This document shows positions 56,389 through 63,701 of a stretch of DNA of 64,000 nucleotides, in pieces (within the stretch, counting starts at the first letter, position 1; every line of letters begins with the position of its first letter). The notes below the pieces were generated by a model. The model worked only from the letters and a program-made list of their open reading frames with translations, had not been told where the DNA came from and ran no database searches. The stretch covers positions 62,001-126,000 of the forward strand of contig CBFHON010000002.1 of assembly GCA_965657505.1 (NCBI GenBank), read 5' to 3'. Position numbers and translations under genes: made by a program. The stretch comes from TMED109 sp002171375. GTDB lineage: Bacteria; Pseudomonadota; Alphaproteobacteria; TMED109.

Positions 56389-57150
56389 TTGAAAATAATT
56401 ATATATATTATTTTTACCACATTATTTTTTAATTTAAACCTTTTTGCAGATGATAAATATAGTAATTTAGTATTTAATGCACATGAGGCTATATATAATT
56501 TAAATATAGGTAAAGTAACTAATTCATCTAAAGTACATAATGCAATAGGTCAGATGCATTTATCTGTTAGAGACGTTTGTGATGGATGGGCAGTTAATCA
56601 AAATACATCCATAGATATAACGGATAAAAATGGTTCACAAGTTAGAAATACTTTTAGATATTCTTCTTGGGAATCAAAAAATCATGATATTTTTAGGTTT
56701 ACCTCAAAGGTTATAATTAATGATGAGGAAGTAATTACATATGAAGGAAAATCATTTAAAAATAATAATATAGCTGAAGTTATATATATTAAACCAACCA
56801 ATCGAGTGATTGAAATACCAAAAGAAACTTTATACCCAATGCAACACTTTTTTAAAATTTTGAATAATGATTTAAGTGGAAAGTTTTTAAATAGCATAGT
56901 CTTTACTGGTGAAGACGAAGACTCATTAAATAATGTAACTTCATTTGTATTAGATAAAATAAACAAATATAAAATTATACGATCTGCCAATTTTGCCTAT
57001 GACAATGTTATATCAAAACCTAAAAATGAAATTGAAATATTAGTTAATTCAATGGATGGAGTAGTTCACAAAGTAGTTTTTGATTATTTTGAATATCAAA
57101 TAATAGGCTCTTTAGAAGAATATAATTATATAGATAAACCTAATTGTTAA
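56389..57150 (+). CDS. EipB (DUF1849) family periplasmic cell envelope protein
   Basis: About 253 residues. GGAG at 56379-56382 sits 6 nt before the TTG at 56389, which gives a normal signal peptide (MKIIIYIIF...NLFA, cut before DDKYS); an ATG at 56377 has no such site. Family marks are NAHEAIYNLNI, a cysteine in VRDVCDGWAVNQNT and FRYSSWESKNHDIFRF. The last residue is a cysteine, and EipB of Brucella has a disulfide between the corresponding CDGW cysteine and one near its C-terminus. EipB supports envelope integrity in Brucella. The stop interleaves with the convergent HAD gene (TTAA at 57147-57150). Confidence 0.85.
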   Translation: MKIIIYIIFTTLFFNLNLFADDKYSNLVFNAHEAIYNLNIGKVTNSSKVHNAIGQMHLSVRDVCDGWAVNQNTSIDITDKNGSQVRNTFRYSSWESKNHDIFRFTSKVIINDEEVITYEGKSFKNNNIAEVIYIKPTNRVIEIPKETLYPMQHFFKILNNDLSGKFLNSIVFTGEDEDSLNNVTSFVLDKINKYKIIRSANFAYDNVISKPKNEIEILVNSMDGVVHKVVFDYFEYQIIGSLEEYNYIDKPNC

Positions 57151-57770
57151 ATATTGTTAAGAATAATTTTTTTTACATCATTCCAATTATTAACTTTATA
57201 ATTACAATCTTTAACTTCAGGAATAATCTTAATTAATTTTTTATTTTGAAGAAAATGAATAGTTATAATATTTTTACAGCTATTACTAACTGATGCTATT
57301 TGACTTGGAAGGTCATCTATAAAAAAAATATTTTTATTTGTTAATTTTTCTAGCTCCATACATTTTATATTTTTAGGGCCTTCATTGCATATGAATGTAT
57401 AATGCATATCATTTTGTTTTAAGTAATTAATTCTATTCAATGATGAAGCTTTTGGAATATTAGATAGAATAATAATATTGATTCTATAACTAAGTTCTTT
57501 TAATACTTCCTTTGCATTTTTAATAAAAGGCATTTTCATAGTGTAATGCTCAAAAAAATTTGTGATAATTTTAGGAACTTCATTGCTACTAATAGGTATA
57601 TTATTTTTTTTTTGTAATATATTCCCATTTAGTTTGAACGTTTCATAGGAGAAATACATATTATTTACATTTAGAAATTCATCAAATGAATCCATAAAAT
57701 TAAAGATTACCTCATCTGCATCACAAATAAGCAGGGGTAGATCTTTATCAATTATAATATTATTTTCCAT
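57147..57770 (-). CDS. HAD-superfamily phosphatase-like protein
   Basis: 207 residues. Motif I reads ICDADEVIFNF (nucleophile region DxD), motif II IIILSNIPKAS, and motif IV FFIDDLPSQIASV, so the catalytic core is complete. The cap region between is helical. The substrate is unknown. It lies 23 nt after rpmG on the minus strand. Confidence 0.8.
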   Translation of the reverse strand: MENNIIIDKDLPLLICDADEVIFNFMDSFDEFLNVNNMYFSYETFKLNGNILQKKNNIPISSNEVPKIITNFFEHYTMKMPFIKNAKEVLKELSYRINIIILSNIPKASSLNRINYLKQNDMHYTFICNEGPKNIKCMELEKLTNKNIFFIDDLPSQIASVSNSCKNIITIHFLQNKKLIKIIPEVKDCNYKVNNWNDVKKIILNNI

Positions 57771-57793
57771 GAAAAATTGGATCAGTAGTTATT

Positions 57794-57958
57794 CTATTTA
57801 ATTTTATCTTCTTTAAATAAAACATGCTTTCTTGCAATTGGATCGTATTTTTTTACTTCCATCTTTTCTGTCATAGTTCTACTATTCTTTTTTGTTACAT
57901 AGAAAAAGCCAGACTCAGTACTTTTAAGTCTAATTTTTATAGTAGTTGGTTTTGCCAT
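57794..57958 (-). CDS. rpmG: 50S ribosomal protein L33
   Basis: A 54-residue frame, easily missed because of its length, reads AKPTTIKIRLKSTESGFFYV then TKKNSRTMTEKMEVKKYDP, a complete L33 without the zinc cysteines. AGAGGGA on the minus strand precedes the ATG. A promoter-like TTGACA element is 27-54 nt upstream. The order topA-rpmG suggests the usual intervening rnr, DUF983 and NUDIX genes of related genomes are lost. Confidence 0.95.
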   Translation of the reverse strand: MAKPTTIKIRLKSTESGFFYVTKKNSRTMTEKMEVKKYDPIARKHVLFKEDKIK

Positions 57959-57984
57959 TTTTGCTTCCCTCTATTTTGATCGTG

Positions 57985-58012
57985 AGAATACCTAATCTTT
58001 GTGAGCTGTCAA
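57985..58012 (-). promoter_or_regulatory. Putative promoter of rpmG
   Basis: On the minus strand TTGACA (58012-58007) and TATTCT (57990-57985) are spaced by 16 nt, about 26 nt before the rpmG start. Both elements are good matches, and the layout copies the rplM promoter. Confidence 0.65.
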
Positions 58013-58031
58013 GATTAGTATAATAATTAAT

Positions 58032-60398
58032 TTATTTTTTTATTTTCTTTCTTGTGAATTTTCTTCTTTTAGAAGGATTATTTTCTTTTTCAATAATTAA
58101 ATCGATTGCTCTATTAATACCTATAGTAAATACATCATCATTATCATCTTTAATACTAGCAAAAGTACTTTCATGCTTTACATATGGGCCAAACCTACCA
58201 TTATTTGCTGTTATCATTTTTCCAGATTCTGGGTGGAGTCCTATATCTCTTGGTAACGCAAGCATTGATAATGCTGTTTCAAGTGTAACACTTTCCATAT
58301 CTATATTTTTTGGAATAGATGCTCTTTTGGGTTTAAGTGCTTTTTTATCTCCTTTTTCTGGAGTTTCTCCGGCTTGAACATATGGTCCATAAGGGCCAAC
58401 TCTTAGAGTAATAGATAAATTATTGTCATTTACTCCTAATGTAATAGGCTCAAATTTACTTGATTCTTTTCCTTTTCCTACAACTAATTGTGCTGTATGG
58501 TCACATACGGGATGATTGGAGCACCCTATAAATCCTCCGCTTCTTCCATAACGAATATTAAGTCTACCATCTGCACACTTAGGACATTTTCTTGGGTCAG
58601 AACCATCTTCAGATTGAGGAAAAAAATGTGGCCCTAAATCATTATCTATTCGTTTTTCTACATCTCTTACTCTTAATGAAGAGGCATCATCTATATTAGA
58701 CTTAAAAGGTAGCCACCATTTTTGAAGTGCATCCTTCCAATTCTCTTTTCCATTAGATATATTATCAAGTTGGTCTTCAAGTTTAGCGGTGAAATTCTCT
58801 TCTATATAATTACTAAAATATCCATTTAGAAATGCTGTCACTATTCTTCCTTTAGTCTCTGGTTCAAATCTTCTTTTTTCATATTTCACATAACCTTTAT
58901 CTTTTATTACTGACACTATAGAAGCATATGTTGAAGGTCTTCCTATTCCAAGTTCTTCTAATTTTTTTACTAGTGAAGCTTCAGTATATCTAGCTGGAGG
59001 CTCTGTAAAGTGCTGTAAAGACTTTACATCTGAGAAATTTAGATCATCACCTTCAACAACTCTAGGAATATTATTATTTTTATTATCATCCTGTTCATTA
59101 TCATCTACATCTTCAGTATATATTTTTTTATAACCATCAAAAATAACTATTGATCCTGAGGTTCTAAATCCAATATCTTTTTGATTTGATAAAATATTAA
59201 TACTAACTTGATCTATCTCTGCACTTTCCATTTGTGAAGAAATAGTTCTCTTCCATATAAGTTCATACAGAAGTCTTTGTCTTTCATCTAAGAAGTTTTT
59301 TATATTATCAGGTAATTTATTTATATCTGTAGGTCTAATTGCTTCATGAGCTTCTTGAGCGTTAGCTGACTTTTTTGAATACTTATTTGGGGTTTGTGGA
59401 ACATATTTATCTCCGTATTTTTTAGTAATTAAATTTCTTATCTCTGTCATTGCACTATCAGATAAATTAACGGAGTCTGTTCGCATATAAGTAATTAATC
59501 CTACTGTTTCCCCATTGATTTCAATACCTTCATATAAACTCTGAGCAATTCGCATAGTGTTTTTGGCTCCTATTCCCAATTTTCTTGAGGCTTCTTGTTG
59601 TAGTGTAGATGTAATAAATGGAGCAGTAGGATGATTTTTCACTCGTTTTTTCTGTATTGAATCTATATTAAAGTTATTCACTTCTGTAATTGTTTTTACT
59701 GCATTATCAGCAAGTACTTTGTTATTTATATCAAATTTTTTTAATTTATTACTATTAAGGATAGTTAAATTTGCAGAAAATGTTTCGCTATCTTGCTTTT
59801 TAAATAATGAGCTGATTGTCCAGTATTCTTTTGGAGAAAATTTCTCTCTTTCAGTTTCTCTATCACAGATTAATTTGAGTGCGACAGATTGGACTCTACC
59901 TGCAGATTTGGCCCTTGGAAGAGTTTTCCATAAAACTGGAGATAAAGAAAAGCCCATTAAATAATCTAAAGCTCTTCTTGCTTGATATGCATCCACCATA
60001 TTAATATCTATAGTATTAGGTTTTTTAAATGCATCTAATATTGCATTTTTAGTTATTTCATTAAATATAACTCGTTTTATATTTACATCTTTTAATTTAT
60101 TTTTTTCTTTCAAAAATGAATGGATATGCCATGCAATCGCTTCACCTTCCCTGTCTGCATCAGTTGCTAACCAGAGAGTATCACCTTTAGTAATAGATTT
60201 GCTAATTGCCGAAATTTGCTTCTTTTTATCGTCTTGTACTTCATATTTCATTAAAAAATTATCATCTGGTATTACAGATCCTTTTTTATTTGGAAGATCT
60301 CTTATATGTCCATATGAAGCTAATACCTTATAATCATTTCCTAGATATTGATTAATGGTTTTGGCTTTAGCCGGTGATTCTACTACAACAATATTCAT
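58032..60398 (-). CDS. topA: DNA topoisomerase I
   Basis: 788 residues. Toprim domain VVESPAKAKTINQYLG and DADREGEAIAWH, active-site tyrosine in LITYMRTDSVNL, and a C-terminal part with one Cys4-type zinc element (CPKCADGRLNIRYGRSGGFIGC-type, in which Cys pairs are spaced by 21) and TopA basic repeats (RVGPYGPYVQAGE, NGRFGPYVKHES). It relaxes negative supercoils. In relatives dprA lies between plsY and topA; here only 90 nt of non-coding DNA is present. Confidence 0.96.
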   Translation of the reverse strand: MNIVVVESPAKAKTINQYLGNDYKVLASYGHIRDLPNKKGSVIPDDNFLMKYEVQDDKKKQISAISKSITKGDTLWLATDADREGEAIAWHIHSFLKEKNKLKDVNIKRVIFNEITKNAILDAFKKPNTIDINMVDAYQARRALDYLMGFSLSPVLWKTLPRAKSAGRVQSVALKLICDRETEREKFSPKEYWTISSLFKKQDSETFSANLTILNSNKLKKFDINNKVLADNAVKTITEVNNFNIDSIQKKRVKNHPTAPFITSTLQQEASRKLGIGAKNTMRIAQSLYEGIEINGETVGLITYMRTDSVNLSDSAMTEIRNLITKKYGDKYVPQTPNKYSKKSANAQEAHEAIRPTDINKLPDNIKNFLDERQRLLYELIWKRTISSQMESAEIDQVSINILSNQKDIGFRTSGSIVIFDGYKKIYTEDVDDNEQDDNKNNNIPRVVEGDDLNFSDVKSLQHFTEPPARYTEASLVKKLEELGIGRPSTYASIVSVIKDKGYVKYEKRRFEPETKGRIVTAFLNGYFSNYIEENFTAKLEDQLDNISNGKENWKDALQKWWLPFKSNIDDASSLRVRDVEKRIDNDLGPHFFPQSEDGSDPRKCPKCADGRLNIRYGRSGGFIGCSNHPVCDHTAQLVVGKGKESSKFEPITLGVNDNNLSITLRVGPYGPYVQAGETPEKGDKKALKPKRASIPKNIDMESVTLETALSMLALPRDIGLHPESGKMITANNGRFGPYVKHESTFASIKDDNDDVFTIGINRAIDLIIEKENNPSKRRKFTRKKIKK

Positions 60399-60488
60399 GA
60401 TAACTCTTGTTAAATTAAAAATATAAATTCACAATTAATAATCTTTTATCATTTTAGCAAATTATTTTTTTTAAATTATTAAGTTTAT

Positions 60489-61169
60489 TTATATTTTTGA
60501 CTCTGTACCTGAGATCAGTCTTTTAATATTTGAAATATGTTTTATCCATATTAAAATACTTATTATTAGTATTAAATAAACCTCTAAAATTGAAATATTT
60601 GTTACATAAAAAAGGTTTTCAATAACATTTATTTTATATAGAAACCAAAATATTATGGGGGCAATAAAGCTTGCAGATAGGGCTCCTAGAGAAGAAGTTT
60701 TATATTTTAAAGCAACAATTAACCAAACAAATAGTATAACAGAAGCTCCAATCCAATTCATAAAAAAAAGTATGCCAGCAGAAGTGGCTATTCCTTTTCC
60801 TCCTTTTAAAAATAAAAAAGGACTAAACATATGACCTAGTAAAGACAGTATAGAAATAAGTACATATAAAATTATTAATAATTCCTTCTCCAATATAAGT
60901 ATAAAATTAATTTTAACAAAATATAGAAAAGCAAAACTTTTAGATATATCTAATAATAGAGTTAACAATGCTAATAATTTATTACCAGTTCTTAAGACAT
61001 TAGTAGCTCCAATATTTCCTGAACCTATTTTTCTAATATCACCATATCCTGAAATTTTTGTAACAATTAATCCAAATGGGATGGAACCTATAATAAAGCT
61101 TATAATACAAAAAACTATAATTGATGGATAATTTAATAATTCTAAAACACTATTTAGCAGAATAGTCAT
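60489..61169 (-). CDS. plsY: Acyl-phosphate:glycerol-3-phosphate acyltransferase PlsY
   Basis: 226 residues, multi-pass inner-membrane protein. The three family motifs are IPFGLIVTK with DIRKIGSGNIGATNVLR, the loop FLKGGKGIATSAGI, and a hydrophobic core; it uses the acyl-phosphate made by PlsX. Its start overlaps the end of the pseudo-dihydroorotase gene by 4 nt. Confidence 0.93.
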   Translation of the reverse strand: MTILLNSVLELLNYPSIIVFCIISFIIGSIPFGLIVTKISGYGDIRKIGSGNIGATNVLRTGNKLLALLTLLLDISKSFAFLYFVKINFILILEKELLIILYVLISILSLLGHMFSPFLFLKGGKGIATSAGILFFMNWIGASVILFVWLIVALKYKTSSLGALSASFIAPIIFWFLYKINVIENLFYVTNISILEVYLILIISILIWIKHISNIKRLISGTESKI

Positions 61170-62500
61170 TTTTTTTCTGCACTTTGTTTAAAATTTGGAT
61201 CTGAATATACTATTCTACCATCCACTATTGTATATAATATTTTTCCTTTTCCATCATAATCATCAAAAAGAGAATTTTTAGATTTGCTAATCATATTTTC
61301 TAATTTTAACTTATGGGGAGTATTTATATCAATTAATGTTATATCAGCAGGAGAACCTATTTTAAGTTTACCAGAATTTAAATTTAATAATTTAGCTGGT
61401 TGATAGGTAAGTTTGTCAATTAACTTAATAAGTTGCATTTTACCATTAAAATACAAATCTAACGAAATTGGCAATAAGGTTTCAAAACCTATAATACCAA
61501 ATTCTGCTTGTTCAAATGGTAATCTTTTGCTGTCTTGATCTTGAGGGGTATGATGACTAGAAATAATATCAATTTTATCATTAATTAATGCATTATAAAT
61601 TGCTTCTCTATCAATTTCACTTCTTAGAGGAGGGAAAACTTTTGCAAATGTTTTCCATTCATCAACAGCAGTTTCATTCAAGGTGAAATAATGTGGGGCA
61701 GTAGAGCAGGTTAAGTTTAATTCTTTATTTTTTGCATTTTCAATAGCAATAATTGCTTCTTTAGTGGTGATGTTAAAAAAATGTAATTTTCCACCCGTAT
61801 TTTCAAGTAATCTAATATCTCGTTCAACTTGTAAAATTTCCGCTACTTTAGGTATACCTGGTAAACCTAATTTATTAGCTAAGGCCCCTCCATTCATAAC
61901 TCCATTTTTAGAAAGATCAGGGTCTTGAGGTGATATCATAATAGTAGCATCAAAATTTTTAGCATAAGTTAAAGCTTGTTTCATAACTTTAGTATTTTTT
62001 ATAACTTGATTTGCTTCTGAAAATAAAATTGCACCTGCTTCCAATAATAATCCCATCTCAGTAAGTTTTTCCCCTTCTAAATTTTTAGTAATAGATGCAG
62101 AGGCATATATTTTTACTCCATTTGTTTCCTTAGCTCTTTTTTCTATATATTGAATAATAGGTATTTGATCAATTATAGGATTAGTATTTGGCATACAGAC
62201 TATACTTGTAATTCCGGATGCTAATGCTGCATCAGAAGCAGTATTAACATTTTCTTTAAATTCTTCTCCAGGTTCTCCAATATTTGCGTTTAAATCTATA
62301 AAGCCTGGACATAAAATATTATTATGACAATCAATAATCAAAGCATCATCTATATTATCATTTTTAAATAAATGTTTTCCAAAGTCTTTTATTACTTTAT
62401 TCTCTACTATTAAGCCTGCCTTATCATCAAAACCTGAATGAGGATCAATTATTCTAGCATTTTTAAAGACTATTTTATTTTTGTTTTTAGATTCAATCAT
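61166..62500 (-). CDS. Dihydroorotase-like protein without metal ligands (PyrC'/PyrX type)
   Basis: 444 residues of the amidohydrolase fold. Active class I dihydroorotases have HxH in 'PGFIDxHxH'; this protein reads CPGFIDLNANIGEPGEEF, with Asn-Ala-Asn at 71-73. The HAED region is ISPQDPDL, and the segment holding the catalytic Asp reads SSHHTPQ at 314-320. It therefore should not be an active enzyme. In Pseudomonas the inactive pyrC' product is needed for ATCase assembly. It overlaps pyrB by 8 nt. A functional pyrC must be elsewhere. Confidence 0.88.
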   Translation of the reverse strand: MIESKNKNKIVFKNARIIDPHSGFDDKAGLIVENKVIKDFGKHLFKNDNIDDALIIDCHNNILCPGFIDLNANIGEPGEEFKENVNTASDAALASGITSIVCMPNTNPIIDQIPIIQYIEKRAKETNGVKIYASASITKNLEGEKLTEMGLLLEAGAILFSEANQVIKNTKVMKQALTYAKNFDATIMISPQDPDLSKNGVMNGGALANKLGLPGIPKVAEILQVERDIRLLENTGGKLHFFNITTKEAIIAIENAKNKELNLTCSTAPHYFTLNETAVDEWKTFAKVFPPLRSEIDREAIYNALINDKIDIISSHHTPQDQDSKRLPFEQAEFGIIGFETLLPISLDLYFNGKMQLIKLIDKLTYQPAKLLNLNSGKLKIGSPADITLIDINTPHKLKLENMISKSKNSLFDDYDGKGKILYTIVDGRIVYSDPNFKQSAEKK

Positions 62501-63644
62501 TTTTATGTTCTAAGTTATTTATTAAATGCTCAATAACTGACATTCTAATAGCTACCCCTAACTCAACTTGTTCAAGGATGAGTGTTCTATTTATATCATC
62601 AGCTAACTCACTATCTATTTCAACACCCCTATTTATTGGGCCAGGATGCATAACTAGAGCATCACTTTTAGCGAAGCTGAGCTTTTCCCTATCTAGCCCA
62701 TAAAATTTAAAATATTCTTTTGCTGAAGGTATATATGATCCCTGCATACGCTCTTTTTGTAATCTAAGTATCATCACAATATCCACTTCATTTAAGCCGT
62801 CTTTAAAGTTATTAAATATATTTGCTCCATAGTCTGATAAGCCTTCAGCCATTAAAGTGGAAGGTGCTATAAGGTTAACTGAGGCACCCATAGTTATAAG
62901 TAATTTTATATTTGACCTTGCTACTCTGCTATGTGCAATATCTCCGCAAATTGCTATATTTAATCCTTTAATTCTTTTTTTTCGTCTCCTTATTGCAAGA
63001 GCATCTAATAAAGCTTGAGTAGGGTGTTCATGCTGTCCATCCCCTGCATTAATAACGCCACAATTAATTTTATTTGCAAGTAAATGAGGTGTTCCACTTA
63101 GAGAATGTCTAATAACAAGAATATCAGGTTGCATAGCATTTAAAGTCATAGCAGTATCAAGTAAACTCTCACCTTTTCTAATAGAAGAAGTTTCAATTTG
63201 CATATTAATTACATCAATTCCTAAGCGTTTTGCAGCTAATTCAAAAGAAGTTTTAGTTCTAGTAGAGTCTTCAAAAAATAAGTTTACAAGAGTCTTTCCT
63301 CGGTATTTTTGGTTTACAGTAGGCTCAATTCTATTTTCTCTTATAATATCATCTGCTCTATTTAATAATGAAGAAATTTCGGATTCTTTTAAATCTTCTA
63401 TTCCAAGTAAGTGATCCTTTCTATATTCGCTAAAATTATTATTTTTATTATTCTTAGCAATATAAAAATTTGATGGGTTAATTTTACCATCTGTATAAGA
63501 TATAATTTTTTCCATAATCTCTTGTTTGGGTATTCTATCGCCAGATAGATATCTAGATAAAGATGCTATAGAAATATTTAAATTAGTTGCAAGTATCTTC
63601 CTGCTTATTGAGTTATCTTTAATCCATTTATCTAAAGCGTGCAT
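62493..63644 (-). CDS. pyrB: Aspartate carbamoyltransferase with N-terminal HTH domain
   Basis: 383 residues, about 75 longer than usual ATCase catalytic chains. Residues 1-61 read as a Cro/CI-like helix-turn-helix: helix 2 SRKILATNL (14-22), recognition helix region IASLSRYLSGDRIPK (26-40), then INPSNFY. From about 75 (KDHLLGIEDL) a complete ATCase follows, with the carbamoyl-phosphate loop STRT (127-130), HPTQ (207-210) and MHPGPINRGVEI. No ATG, GTG or TTG codon occurs between codon 44 and the start of the ATCase core, so the fusion is real in this reading. No pyrI is present. It overlaps the downstream pseudo-dihydroorotase gene by 8 nt. Confidence 0.92.
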   Translation of the reverse strand: MHALDKWIKDNSISRKILATNLNISIASLSRYLSGDRIPKQEIMEKIISYTDGKINPSNFYIAKNNKNNNFSEYRKDHLLGIEDLKESEISSLLNRADDIIRENRIEPTVNQKYRGKTLVNLFFEDSTRTKTSFELAAKRLGIDVINMQIETSSIRKGESLLDTAMTLNAMQPDILVIRHSLSGTPHLLANKINCGVINAGDGQHEHPTQALLDALAIRRRKKRIKGLNIAICGDIAHSRVARSNIKLLITMGASVNLIAPSTLMAEGLSDYGANIFNNFKDGLNEVDIVMILRLQKERMQGSYIPSAKEYFKFYGLDREKLSFAKSDALVMHPGPINRGVEIDSELADDINRTLILEQVELGVAIRMSVIEHLINNLEHKND

Positions 63645-63670
63645 TTCTAACCTTGATAATTTACTATAAT

Positions 63671-63699
63671 AAATTACCGTTTTGGTAAAATAATGTCAA
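63671..63699 (-). promoter_or_regulatory. Putative promoter of pyrB
   Basis: On the minus strand TTGACA (63699-63694) is followed after 17 nt by TAATTT (63676-63671), or after 15 nt by GGTAAT; the -10 is weak. The -35 directly follows the ruvX stop at 63702. Confidence 0.45.
63674..63688. promoter_or_regulatory. Candidate operator: inverted repeat TTACC-N5-GGTAA
   Basis: TTACC at 63674-63678 and GGTAA at 63684-63688 are an exact inverted repeat with a 5-nt centre (GTTTT), 29 nt before the pyrB start and overlapping the spacer/-10 of the candidate promoter, the usual place for a repressor site. Confidence 0.45.
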
Positions 63700-63701
63700 A
63701 T

